Assembly: GCF_015680705.1 (NCBI RefSeq)
Contig: NZ_JADNYP010000001.1
Location: 124,001-188,000, forward strand
Length of the DNA: 64,000 nt
From: Pseudomonas fulva
Lineage (GTDB): Bacteria; Pseudomonadota; Gammaproteobacteria; Pseudomonadales; Pseudomonadaceae
Direction: 5' to 3'
Numbering within the stretch: the first letter of the stretch is position 1; the number at the start of each line of letters is the position of its first letter. The notes under the pieces were generated by a model. The model did not search any database, was not told where the DNA came from, and saw nothing but the letters and a program-made list of their open reading frames with translations. This document shows, in pieces, positions 54,710 to 63,345 of the stretch. Both the position numbers and the translations under genes were made by a program.

Positions 54710-55104
54710 TGGGCGCCTCGCAACGAGTCGATGTGCCGAAAGGTCTCGTAGAGCGAGACCATGTCGCCCTGGGCCATGATGTCCAGCGGCTTGCGCCCGT
54801 TGAAAAAGGCATTGTGGTTGGCCAGGCCGGGGAAGCCATAGAGGTTCTGCGGGTTGTCGAATAGCGTCCGCAGGGCGGCATGGATATTGAGCACCAGGCT
54901 GATGCGCTGCATCTGGTCGGTGTCGAGGCTGACGCTCCAAGGGCCAGCCTGCCGGGCGCGGGTATAGGTGCTGCGGGAAATACGCAGGATACCGCAGGCT
55001 TGCTCGCTGGAGGCGTTCCACTTTTCCAAGATGCGCAGCGCCGCACGCAGGCCGACCGCGCCTTGGTTCCTGTTGGTGGCCTGTGTTTGCTGAACTGTCG
55101 ACAT
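54703..55104 (-). CDS. Xre/MbcA/ParS-type antitoxin (DUF2384)
   Basis: This 133-aa antitoxin partner of the RES toxin has an N-terminal helical DNA-binding part (AALRILEKWNASSEQACGILRISRSTYTRARQAG). The DUF2384/MbcA C-terminal domain has NIHAALRTLFDNPQNLYGF and NHNAFFNGRKPLDIMAQGD, which blocks the toxin's active site in characterised pairs. The start at 55102-55104 is chosen because the open frame reaching 55161 adds unrelated residues. Auto-repression through the HTH is expected. The promoter lies in the 213-bp region shared with mexE. Confidence 0.85.
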   Translation of the reverse strand: MSTVQQTQATNRNQGAVGLRAALRILEKWNASSEQACGILRISRSTYTRARQAGPWSVSLDTDQMQRISLVLNIHAALRTLFDNPQNLYGFPGLANHNAFFNGRKPLDIMAQGDMVSLYETFRHIDSLRGAQW

Positions 55105-55218
55105 GATGTTTTCGCCTGATCCAGAGATGCAAAATATAGAGGTTTGCTTCTGTGGACGCAAATCGGGCAGCGTGTCCTGCGCCTTTCATGTCTGGGAGGC
55201 ATGATTACCTGAGTATTC

Positions 55219-55242
55219 ATCATTGCCGTCGATAATAACCTT
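55219..55242 (+). promoter_or_regulatory. MexT binding box (nod-box-like) upstream of mexE
   Basis: ATCA-N5-GTCGAT-N4-ACCTT, compared with the MexT consensus ATCA-N5-GTCGAT-N4-ACYAT, has a single mismatch. It is 75 bp upstream of the mexE ATG. This supports regulation by the LysR-type activator MexT, whose gene is not in the window. Confidence 0.8.
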
Positions 55243-55317
55243 CGGCTGTTTCGATTCGTTCCGGCCCCACGGCCCGCGCAGAATTCGCCCATTCTACCGA
55301 CACTGGCGATTCTTCCC

Positions 55318-56559
55318 ATGGAACACTCACTCACCCCTTTGCGTTACCCACTCGCCGCACTGGCCGTGGCGACGCTCGTCGCCTGCGGTCGTGCGCCCGA
55401 GGTAGCCCAGGCGCCCATCGCGCCGAAAGTCAGCGTGGCCAAGGTGATCGAACAGCCGATCAACGAATGGGACGAATTCACCGGGCGCCTGGAGGCACCG
55501 GAAACCGTCGAGGTGCGCCCACGGGTATCGGGGCAGATCGATCGCGTGGCATTCACCGAAGGTGCCCAGGTCAAGCAGGGCGACCTGCTGTTCCAGATCG
55601 ATCCGCGACCTTTCCAGGCCGAAGTCCGCCGGCTCGAGGCGCAATTGCAGCAAGCCCGTGCCTCGGCCACCCGCAGCGAAAACGAAGCCCGTCGCGGCGA
55701 GCGCCTGCGCAGCAGCAACGCGATCTCCGCGGAACTGGCCGAATCGCGCAGCAGTGCCGCCGCCGAGGCCCGTGCCGCCGTGGCAGCGATCCAGGCCCAG
55801 CTGGACCTGGCGCGGCTGAACCTGAGCTTCACCCGGGTCACCGCGCCGATCAGCGGCCGGGCCAGTCGAGCCCAGTTCACCGCCGGCAACATCGTCACTG
55901 CCGATGTCACGCCGCTGACCAGCGTGGTATCGACCGACAAGGTGTATGCCTATTTCGACGCCGACGAACGCGTCTACCTCAAGTACGCCCAGCTGGCTCG
56001 CGATGGCCAGCGCGGCCAGTCCACCCCGGTGTACCTGGGCCTGTCCAACGAAAGCGGCAACCCGCACCTGGGGCGGATGAACTTCGTCGACAACCAGGTC
56101 AATCCGCGCACCGGCACGATCCGCGGCCGCGCCGTCTTCGACAACCGCGACGGGCAGTTCACCCCGGGCCTTTACGCGCGCCTGAAGCTGGTCGGCAGCG
56201 CCACCTATTCAGCGGTGCTGATCAACGACGAAGCGGTCGGCACCGATCTCGGCAAGAAATTCGTACTGGTCATGGACAAGGACAACAAGGCCGCCTACCG
56301 GCCCGTGGAACTGGGGCCCAAGCTCGAGGGGCTGAGGATCGTGCGCAGCGGCCTGCACAAGGATGACCGTATCGTGGTCAAGGGGCTGCAGCGGGTACGT
56401 CCCGGCGCCACCGTCACCCCTCAGGACACGCCGATGGCCAGCCAGGCCACGCTCGCCGCCCTGGCTCGCCAGCGCCAGGCCCTGCAGGCCGCCAACCCGG
56501 ATCCGGCCAGCGCCGGCAGCGCCGTGAAACTCGCCAGTGCCCAGGCACCACGCGGTTAA
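55318..56559 (+). CDS. mexE: RND efflux periplasmic adaptor subunit
   Basis: This 413-aa membrane fusion protein has a lipoprotein signal (AALAVATLVAC, Cys23). The hairpin and lipoyl motifs are VSGQIDRVAFTEGAQVKQGDLLFQIDPRPF and FTRVTAPISGRASRA. It links the inner-membrane pump MexF to the outer-membrane channel OprN. Similarity pattern, order and the MexT box favour MexE over MexA/MexC. The mexF gene begins 12 bp downstream. Substrates of MexEF-OprN in other Pseudomonas include chloramphenicol, fluoroquinolones, trimethoprim and quinolone-type signals (family knowledge). Confidence 0.9.
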   Translation: MEHSLTPLRYPLAALAVATLVACGRAPEVAQAPIAPKVSVAKVIEQPINEWDEFTGRLEAPETVEVRPRVSGQIDRVAFTEGAQVKQGDLLFQIDPRPFQAEVRRLEAQLQQARASATRSENEARRGERLRSSNAISAELAESRSSAAAEARAAVAAIQAQLDLARLNLSFTRVTAPISGRASRAQFTAGNIVTADVTPLTSVVSTDKVYAYFDADERVYLKYAQLARDGQRGQSTPVYLGLSNESGNPHLGRMNFVDNQVNPRTGTIRGRAVFDNRDGQFTPGLYARLKLVGSATYSAVLINDEAVGTDLGKKFVLVMDKDNKAAYRPVELGPKLEGLRIVRSGLHKDDRIVVKGLQRVRPGATVTPQDTPMASQATLAALARQRQALQAANPDPASAGSAVKLASAQAPRG

Positions 56560-56571
56560 GGGACCTTACCG

Positions 56572-59500
56572 ATGAACTTTTCCAGATTCTTCATCACCCG
56601 GCCGATCTTCGCCGCCGTGCTTTCCCTGGTGCTGCTGATCGCCGGCAGCATCGCGCTGTTCAAGCTGCCGATCAGCGAATACCCCGAGGTGGTGCCGCCG
56701 ACCGTGGTGGTGCGCGCCAACTTCCCCGGGGCCAACCCCAAGGTGATCGGCGAAACCGTCGCCGCGCCGCTGGAGCAGGCCATCACCGGGGTCGAGAACA
56801 TGCTCTACATGTCCTCCCAGTCGACCGCCGATGGCAAGCTGACCCTGACCATCACCTTCGCCCTGGGCACCGACCTGGACAACGCCCAGGTCCAGGTGCA
56901 GAACCGGGTGACCCGCACCCAGCCCAAGCTGCCCGAGGAAGTCACGCGCATCGGCATCACCGTCGACAAGGCCTCGCCTGACCTGACCATGGTCGTGCAC
57001 CTGACGTCCCCGGACAACCGCTACGACATGCTCTACCTGTCCAACTACGCCATCCTCAACATCAAGGACGAACTGGCCCGGCTCGGCGGCGTCGGAGACG
57101 TGCAGCTGTTCGGCATGGGCGACTATTCCCTGCGCGTCTGGCTCGACCCGAACAAGACCGCATCGCGCAACCTCACCGCCAGCGATGTGGTAGCGGCGAT
57201 CCGCGAGCAGAACCGCCAGGTCGCCGCCGGCCAGCTCGGCGCGCCGCCCGCGCCTGGCTCGGCCAGCTTCCAGCTGTCGATCAATACCCAAGGCCGCCTG
57301 GTCAGCGAGGAAGAGTTCGAGAACATCATCATCCGCGCCGGCAGCGACGGCGAAATCACCCGCCTGAAGGATATCGCCCGGGTCGAGCTCGGCTCGAGCC
57401 AGTATGCCCTGCGCTCGCTGCTGAACAACCAGCCGGCCGTGGCGATACCGATCTTCCAGCGCCCCGGCTCCAACGCCATCGAGATTTCCGACCAGGTGCG
57501 GGCGAAGATGGCCGAGCTGAAGAAGGACTTCCCCGAAGGCATGGACTACAGCATCGTCTATGACCCGACGGTGTTCGTGCGCGGCTCCATCGAAGCGGTC
57601 GTGCATACCCTGTTCGAGGCGCTGGTGCTGGTGGTCCTGGTGGTGATCCTGTTCCTGCAGACCTGGCGCGCCTCGATCATTCCACTGATGGCCGTGCCGG
57701 TTTCGCTGATCGGCACCTTCGCGGTCATGCACCTGTTCGGCTTCTCGCTCAACGCCCTGTCGCTGTTCGGCCTGGTCCTGGCCATCGGTATCGTCGTCGA
57801 CGACGCCATCGTCGTGGTGGAGAACGTCGAGCGCAACATCGGCCTTGGCCTGGCGCCGCTGGAGGCGACCCAGAAGGCCATGGGCGAAGTCACCGGGCCG
57901 ATCATCGCCACCGCCCTGGTGCTGTGCGCGGTATTCGTGCCGGCAGCGTTCATCTCCGGGCTGACCGGACAGTTCTACAAGCAGTTCGCCTTGACCATCG
58001 CGATTTCCACGGTGATTTCGGCGTTCAATTCCCTGACCCTCTCGCCAGCGCTGGCCGCGGTGCTGCTCAAGGACCATCATGCGCCCAAGGACCGTTTCTC
58101 GCGCCTGCTCGAACGGCTGCTCGGCGGCTGGCTGTTCGGGCCGTTCAACCGCTTCTTCGAGCGCGCCAGCCATCGCTACGTGGGCGGCGTGCGCCGGGTG
58201 ATCCGCTCCAGCACGGTCGCCCTGTTCGTCTATGCCGGCCTGATGGGCCTGACCTACCTGGGCTTTTCCTCGACCCCGACAGGCTTCGTCCCGGCCCAGG
58301 ACAAGCAGTACCTGGTCGCGTTCGCGCAGCTGCCGGATGCCGCCAGCCTCGACCGCACCGAGGCGGTGATCAAGCGCATGAGCGAGATCGCCCTCAAGCA
58401 ACCCGGCGTGGCCGACTCGGTCGCCTTCCCCGGCTTGTCGATCAATGGCTTCACCAACAGCCCCAACAGCGGCATCGTCTTCACCCCGCTCAAGCCTTTC
58501 GACCAGCGCAAGGATCCCAGCCAGTCGGCGCAAGCCATCGCGGCCGCGCTCAATGCCCAGTTCGCCGACATCGAGGATGCCTACATCGCGATCTTCCCGC
58601 CGCCCCCGGTGCAAGGGCTGGGCACCATCGGTGGCTTCCGCGTGCAGATCGAGGACCGTGGCAATCTCGGTTACGAGGCGCTGTATCAGGAAACCCAGAA
58701 CATCATCGCCAAGAGCCAGCAGGTCCCGGAACTGGCGGGGCTGTTCACCAGCTATCAGGTGAACGTGCCGCAAGTCGACGCTGCCATCGACCGGGAGAAG
58801 GCCAAGACCCACGGCGTGGCGATCGACGATATCTTCGATACCCTGCAGATCTATCTCGGTTCGTTGTACACCAATGACTTCAACCGTTTCGGCCGCACCT
58901 ACCAGGTCAACGTCCAGGCCGAGCAGCAGTTCCGTCTCGATGCCGAACAGATCGGCCAGCTGAAGGTGCGCAACGACCGTGGCGAGATGATCCCGCTGGC
59001 GACGTTCCTCAAGGTCAGCGACACTGCAGGGCCCGACCGAGTGATGCACTACAACGGCTTCATCACCGCCGAGATCAACGGCGCCGCCGCGCCGGGCTAC
59101 AGCTCCGGCCAGGCCGAGGCGGCCATGGAGCGGCTTCTGGACAGCGAGCTGCCCAACGGCATGACCTACGAGTGGACCGAGCTGACCTACCAGCAGATCC
59201 TGGCAGGCAACACGGCCCTGCTGGTCTTCCCGCTGTGCGTGCTGCTGGCTTTCCTGGTCCTGGCGGCCCAGTACGAAAGCTGGAGCCTGCCGCTGGCAGT
59301 GATCCTGATCGTGCCAATGACGCTGCTGTCGGCGATCACCGGGGTGATCCTGTCGGGTAGCGACAACAACATCTTTACCCAGATCGGCCTGATCGTGCTG
59401 GTGGGCCTGGCCTGCAAGAACGCGATCCTCATCGTCGAGTTCGCCAAGGACAAGCAAGCCGAAGGCCTCGATCCGCTGGCCGCGGTGCTCGAAGCCTGCC

Positions 59501-59751
59501 GCTTGCGCCTGCGGCCGATCCTGATGACCTCGATCGCCTTCATCATGGGCGTGGTGCCACTGGTGTTCTCTTCCGGCGCCGGCGCGGAAATGCGCCATGC
59601 CATGGGCGTCGCGGTGTTCTCGGGGATGATCGGCGTGACGCTGTTCGGGTTGTTCCTGACACCCGTGTTCTTCTTCCTGATCCGCCGCTTCGTCGAGCGT
59701 CGGCAGGCACTTCGGGCCGAGCGTGCGCCCCTGCTGGAGAAACAGGCATGA
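56572..59751 (+). CDS. mexF: RND efflux pump inner-membrane transporter
   Basis: This 1059-aa RND pump has twelve membrane segments and two large periplasmic loops. The proton-relay region in segment 4 reads GLVLAIGIVVDDAIVVVENVER (the DD pair is diagnostic). The first segment NFSRFFITRPIFAAVLSLVLL and a final signature AEMRHAMGVAVFSGMIG are present. It is the second gene of the trio; its stop overlaps the oprN ATG by 4 nt. The HAE1 class is certain; the MexF assignment rests on order, overall pattern and the MexT box. Confidence 0.93.
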   Translation: MNFSRFFITRPIFAAVLSLVLLIAGSIALFKLPISEYPEVVPPTVVVRANFPGANPKVIGETVAAPLEQAITGVENMLYMSSQSTADGKLTLTITFALGTDLDNAQVQVQNRVTRTQPKLPEEVTRIGITVDKASPDLTMVVHLTSPDNRYDMLYLSNYAILNIKDELARLGGVGDVQLFGMGDYSLRVWLDPNKTASRNLTASDVVAAIREQNRQVAAGQLGAPPAPGSASFQLSINTQGRLVSEEEFENIIIRAGSDGEITRLKDIARVELGSSQYALRSLLNNQPAVAIPIFQRPGSNAIEISDQVRAKMAELKKDFPEGMDYSIVYDPTVFVRGSIEAVVHTLFEALVLVVLVVILFLQTWRASIIPLMAVPVSLIGTFAVMHLFGFSLNALSLFGLVLAIGIVVDDAIVVVENVERNIGLGLAPLEATQKAMGEVTGPIIATALVLCAVFVPAAFISGLTGQFYKQFALTIAISTVISAFNSLTLSPALAAVLLKDHHAPKDRFSRLLERLLGGWLFGPFNRFFERASHRYVGGVRRVIRSSTVALFVYAGLMGLTYLGFSSTPTGFVPAQDKQYLVAFAQLPDAASLDRTEAVIKRMSEIALKQPGVADSVAFPGLSINGFTNSPNSGIVFTPLKPFDQRKDPSQSAQAIAAALNAQFADIEDAYIAIFPPPPVQGLGTIGGFRVQIEDRGNLGYEALYQETQNIIAKSQQVPELAGLFTSYQVNVPQVDAAIDREKAKTHGVAIDDIFDTLQIYLGSLYTNDFNRFGRTYQVNVQAEQQFRLDAEQIGQLKVRNDRGEMIPLATFLKVSDTAGPDRVMHYNGFITAEINGAAAPGYSSGQAEAAMERLLDSELPNGMTYEWTELTYQQILAGNTALLVFPLCVLLAFLVLAAQYESWSLPLAVILIVPMTLLSAITGVILSGSDNNIFTQIGLIVLVGLACKNAILIVEFAKDKQAEGLDPLAAVLEACRLRLRPILMTSIAFIMGVVPLVFSSGAGAEMRHAMGVAVFSGMIGVTLFGLFLTPVFFFLIRRFVERRQALRAERAPLLEKQA

Positions 59752-61136
59752 ATGCACTCAAGCCCCTGGCCCCGAGCCTGCTCGCCCTGGCCCTGGCCGC
59801 CTGCGCGGTGGGTCCGGACTACCAGCCACCGGTCAACGAGCCGGCGCGTCTGGAGACTGTCGGCGCCAGTGCCGCCGATTTCGACCGCAGCCGCTTCCAG
59901 AGTGCCTGGTGGCGACAGTTCGACGACCCAGTCCTCGACCAGTTGGTCACTGCTTCGCTGGCGGGCAACCGCGATCTGCGCGTGGCTTTCGCACGACTGA
60001 AAGCGGCTCGGGCGATCCGCGAGGACGCGGCCAACGACCCGTTGCCGACCGTCACCAGCCGGGCCAGCAGCGACATCGGCAAGGGCCAGATCCCAGGTCA
60101 GACCGACCAGCGGGTCGACAGCGAGCGTTACGACCTGGGCCTGGACATGGCCTGGGAGCTGGACCTGTTCGGTCGCATCCAGCGCCAGCTACAAGCCAGT
60201 CAGGCCCGCGAGGAGGCGGCGCAGGCCGACTTGCAGCAGTTGCACGTCAGCCTGATCGCCGAACTGGTGGATGCCTATGGCCAATTGCGTGGTGCCCAGC
60301 TGCGCGAGCGAATCGCCAGGGCCAACCTCAAGACTCAGCAGGATTCGCGCTCGATCACCGAAACCCTGCGTGATGCTGGGGTCGGCAACGAGCTCGACGT
60401 GGTACGCGCCGACGCGCGCCTGGCCGCGGTCGAGGCCAGCGTGCCTCAGCTGCAGGCCGAGCAGGTGCGCGCCCGCAATCGGATCGCGACCTTGCTTGGC
60501 CAGCGCCCGGAAGCCTTGAGCGTCGATCTGTCGCCCCGGCAGTTGCCGGCGATCGCCAAGGCCCTGCGGATTGGCGATCCAGGCGAGCTGCTGCGTCGCC
60601 GTCCGGACATACGCAGTGCCGAGCGTCAGCTGGCGGCGGCGACCGCCGAGGTAGGTGTCGCCACCGCCGACCTGTTCCCGCGCGTGAGCCTCAGCGGCTT
60701 TCTCGGCTTTACTGCCGCGCGGGGTTCCCAGCTCGGTGCTTCGGCGGCCAGTGCCTGGTCCGTGGGACCAAGCCTGACCTGGGCGGCATTCGACCTCGGC
60801 AGCGTGCGCGCCCGGCTGCGTGGCGCCAAGGCCAACGCCGAAGGCGCCTTGGCCAACTACGAGCAACAGGTCCTGCTGGCGCTGGAGGAGTCGGCCAACG
60901 CCTTCAGCGACTATGCCAAGCGTCAGCAGCGCCTGATGGCACTGCTGCGCCAGAGCGAAGCCAGCCGCAAGGCCGCGGACCTGGCATCGATCCGCTACCG
61001 CGAAGGCACCGTGGACTATCTGGTCCTGCTCGATGCCGAGCGCGAGCGCCTGGCTGCCGAGGATGCCCAGGCACTCGGCGAAGTGGAGGTGTATCGGGGG
61101 GTCGTCGCCCTCTACAAGGCGCTCGGGGGGAGCTGA
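59748..61136 (+). CDS. oprN: RND efflux outer-membrane channel
   Basis: This 462-aa TolC-family lipoprotein has a lipobox LALALAAC (Cys19). The OMF signature segments are AWWRQFDDPVLDQLV, DLGLDMAWELDLFGRIQRQLQAS and LLRRRPDIRSAERQLAAATAEVGVATADLFPRVSLSG. The C-terminal repeat has YREGTVDYLVLLDAERERLAAE. It completes the mexEF-oprN operon. A dispersed repeat begins immediately after its stop. Confidence 0.92.
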   Translation: MNALKPLAPSLLALALAACAVGPDYQPPVNEPARLETVGASAADFDRSRFQSAWWRQFDDPVLDQLVTASLAGNRDLRVAFARLKAARAIREDAANDPLPTVTSRASSDIGKGQIPGQTDQRVDSERYDLGLDMAWELDLFGRIQRQLQASQAREEAAQADLQQLHVSLIAELVDAYGQLRGAQLRERIARANLKTQQDSRSITETLRDAGVGNELDVVRADARLAAVEASVPQLQAEQVRARNRIATLLGQRPEALSVDLSPRQLPAIAKALRIGDPGELLRRRPDIRSAERQLAAATAEVGVATADLFPRVSLSGFLGFTAARGSQLGASAASAWSVGPSLTWAAFDLGSVRARLRGAKANAEGALANYEQQVLLALEESANAFSDYAKRQQRLMALLRQSEASRKAADLASIRYREGTVDYLVLLDAERERLAAEDAQALGEVEVYRGVVALYKALGGS

Positions 61137-61139
61137 AGA

Positions 61140-61285
61140 GCAAGCTGCAAGCGAAGCGGGCCCTCTGGCGTCTGCAAATTCCCTGCAAAACATGGACTTT
61201 TGCATCTGGTGATTTCGCTACGCAACTGCTTGGCGCTTGAAGCTTGCGGCTTGCGGCGCGGTCCCGAAGGCTGCAAGCTTCGGAC
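61140..61285. repeat. Second copy of the GCTTGCGGCTTG repeat family
   Basis: GCAAGCTGCAAGC (61140-61152) and the inverse run at 61228-61257 (GCTTGGCGCTTGA, AGCTTGCGGC units) flank about 75 bp. Two blocks are identical to those at 7483-7516, in swapped order. A small hairpin CCGAAG...CTTCGG (about 61264-61283) continues the element. It lies between oprN and the TPR gene. Confidence 0.55.
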
Positions 61286-61306
61286 TCCAACGCCATGGAA
61301 AGCCCG

Positions 61307-62362
61307 ATGCCCAAGCGCCGCCGTGTCCTGATCGCCATCCTGCTCCTGATCCTCGTCCCGGGCGTGATCGGCTACCTGTGGCGGGACAAGGCGCCGCAGG
61401 CGCCAAAGCTGCCGCCGCACAGCTATGCCAAGGCATTGCGCCAGGCTCACGATGGGCTGCCAGGCGCGGCGCGGCTGCTGTACCAGCAGCTGCAGCGCCA
61501 GGACCTGCCTGGGGAGCGTCGGGTGGCACTGCATGGGCAATTGCCCAATTATCCTTCGCCACTGGCCCTGAAACTGGCGCGCCAGGACCTGGAGCATCCT
61601 GACCCGCAAGTGCGCCGCGCCGCGATCGGCAGCATCCGCCGCTTGCTATCCGACGCACAGCGTAGCCTGGTGCTGGGGCCGATGCTCGAAGATGGCCAGC
61701 AGAGCGTACGCTTTGCCGCCGCCGATGCCTTGCTGGGGCTGGACCCGGATGCGGTAGGTTTGTATTACCGCCCTCTGCAAGAGGTGCTTGACCAATACCA
61801 AGCGGCCCTGGCGCAGCGGCCTGACGATGCCGCGGCGCAGCTTCACCTGGCGCGCCTGTACCTGCACGAGCGCGCCTTCGCGCCGGCCACGGCTGCCTTG
61901 CAGCGCAGCCTGGCCATTGCTCCGGATGCGCTGCCAGCGTTGGCCCTGCAGGTTCGCCTGCTCGAAGCGCAGGAGCGGCATGATGACTCGCGGCAGGTCC
62001 TGGCCAAGGCATTGGCCTTGCGCCCGGACTCGGCCTTCCTGCAATACGAGCTGGGTCGCTGGCTGGTCCGTCACGACCAGGTGGAATATGCACTGCTGGC
62101 CTATTCGCGCGCGGTCGAGCTGGAGCCGGATAACGGCGACTATCGCTACGCCCTGGCGACCATTCTGCATCGCCTGGAACAACTGGAGCCTGCGCAGAAG
62201 CAGCTGGAGACCCTGGTCGGCCAGCAGCCGGCCAATCGTCGCGCCAGGGCGCTGCTCATCGACTACTGGAAGGAAACCGGACAGCTGCAGAAGGTCCAGG
62301 TGCTGCTCGCCGAGCTGGAGCAGCAGAACCCCGACGATCCGCTGGTCCAGCAGGGGCTCTAG
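61307..62362 (+). CDS. TPR-repeat protein with N-terminal membrane anchor
   Basis: This 351-aa protein has a single membrane segment after a basic start (PKRRRVLIAILLLILVPGVIGYL). A HEAT-like stretch follows (VRRAAIGSIRRLLSD, SVRFAAADALLGLD). Three to four tetratricopeptide units then run from about residue 170 to 330 (AAQLHLARLYLHERAFAPAT; ALLAYSRAVELEPDNGDYRYA; QLEPAQKQLETLVGQQP). It is probably a periplasm-facing scaffold for protein contacts. Start at 61307 is preferred because the sequence begins a proper signal anchor and GGAA lies upstream; an ATG at 61295 is possible. The partner is unknown. Confidence 0.7.
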   Translation: MPKRRRVLIAILLLILVPGVIGYLWRDKAPQAPKLPPHSYAKALRQAHDGLPGAARLLYQQLQRQDLPGERRVALHGQLPNYPSPLALKLARQDLEHPDPQVRRAAIGSIRRLLSDAQRSLVLGPMLEDGQQSVRFAAADALLGLDPDAVGLYYRPLQEVLDQYQAALAQRPDDAAAQLHLARLYLHERAFAPATAALQRSLAIAPDALPALALQVRLLEAQERHDDSRQVLAKALALRPDSAFLQYELGRWLVRHDQVEYALLAYSRAVELEPDNGDYRYALATILHRLEQLEPAQKQLETLVGQQPANRRARALLIDYWKETGQLQKVQVLLAELEQQNPDDPLVQQGL

Positions 62363-62525
62363 CAGTTCGTTCAGGACAAACCGTCGGTTAAAAGTCCGAC
62401 TGCATGCTCGGCAAACGCCTTGCCTCGACGCCACTTCGGCCTACAGTGCCTGCCGTCGCGCCTGCCTAAGCTTTCAGCACCCGATCGCAGCCCCCGTGGC
62501 GAAACCCAAGCGAGCAGCCGATACC

Positions 62526-63326
62526 ATGTTCAGATTATCCCAAGCCGGGCGCAGCCTGCTTGACCTGTTGCTGGCCACCGCCATTGGCTTCATGCCGATC
62601 GTCTGCGGGCTGGTGGTGATGTTCCTGCAGTTCGAGCGCAAGCTCGAAGAGCATGTCACGGTGACCCTGCGCGAAGCCATCTATGTCGTCGACAGGCTCA
62701 TCGATGGCTTGCACGACGTCAGCGTCCGGAACGTGCACCTGGCCGACCTGGAATGCGACCAGGCCGTAAGCCAGCTCAATGTGGCGGTCCTTGGTAATCC
62801 CGCGGTTCGCTCGCTGGTCCTGCTGCGCGGTGGCACCGCCTACTGCAGCACGATCCAAGGTGAAACCAGCCAGGCAACGGACCTGGCCGACACCCAGGGA
62901 CGCCGCCTGAGCCTGGTCTTCGATTCCGCTTCGTCCCCGGGGCTGCCCGTTCTGGCCTACCGCCTCGATGGCGGCGAGCACGACGTGCTGGTCACGGCCT
63001 ATGGCCAGGTACTGAGAAGCGAACTGCTAGGGTTCCAGAGCGACTTGACCGTGGCTCTACGCTTCGGCGAGGCGATGATCTGGTCGACTGGCAGCAATGA
63101 GTCGGGCATGCAGCCGCCCTTGGCGGAAAAACGGGCCAGTCAGCGTTCCACCAAGTACGACTATGCCGTAGAGGTCGGCTACCCGACTGGCTACATGAAG
63201 CAGGAGATTCGTGCGGCCATTCCGTCCATCCTGCCGTCGCTGGTCCTGATCGGCCTGCTGACCGCCGGGGTCTCGTTCTGGAGCATCATCCGCAAGCGCC
63301 GCATGCCGGCCGGTACCCGGGCCTGA
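62526..63326 (+). CDS. Orphan CSS-motif periplasmic sensor domain protein
   Basis: This 266-aa protein has two membrane segments (SLLDLLLATAIGFMPIVCGLVVMFL near 10-36; ILPSLVLIGLLTAGVSFWSII near 240-260) flanking a periplasmic domain with cysteines in LECDQAV (near 78) and YCSTI (near 107). This is the CSS-motif sensor found in PdeC-type c-di-GMP phosphodiesterases, where an EAL domain normally follows. Here the protein ends shortly after the second segment with basic residues (RKRRM), so no output domain is present. It may be a truncated EAL gene or a stand-alone sensor acting on partners. Confidence 0.7.
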   Translation: MFRLSQAGRSLLDLLLATAIGFMPIVCGLVVMFLQFERKLEEHVTVTLREAIYVVDRLIDGLHDVSVRNVHLADLECDQAVSQLNVAVLGNPAVRSLVLLRGGTAYCSTIQGETSQATDLADTQGRRLSLVFDSASSPGLPVLAYRLDGGEHDVLVTAYGQVLRSELLGFQSDLTVALRFGEAMIWSTGSNESGMQPPLAEKRASQRSTKYDYAVEVGYPTGYMKQEIRAAIPSILPSLVLIGLLTAGVSFWSIIRKRRMPAGTRA

Positions 63327-63338
63327 GCCCAGGCCCGG
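63317..63338. terminator. Hairpin between the CSS-motif gene and hpd
   Basis: CCGGGCCT-N6-AGGCCCGG: exact 8-bp arms spanning the CSS-gene stop codon. It lies between convergent genes and may act for both. There is no T tract. Confidence 0.5.
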
Positions 63339-63345
63339 CCGCCTG

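Noticed and set aside
56566..59757. 1063-aa minus-strand open frame opposite mexF
   Set aside because: It mirrors mexF codon structure; repetitive charged composition with no recognisable domain.
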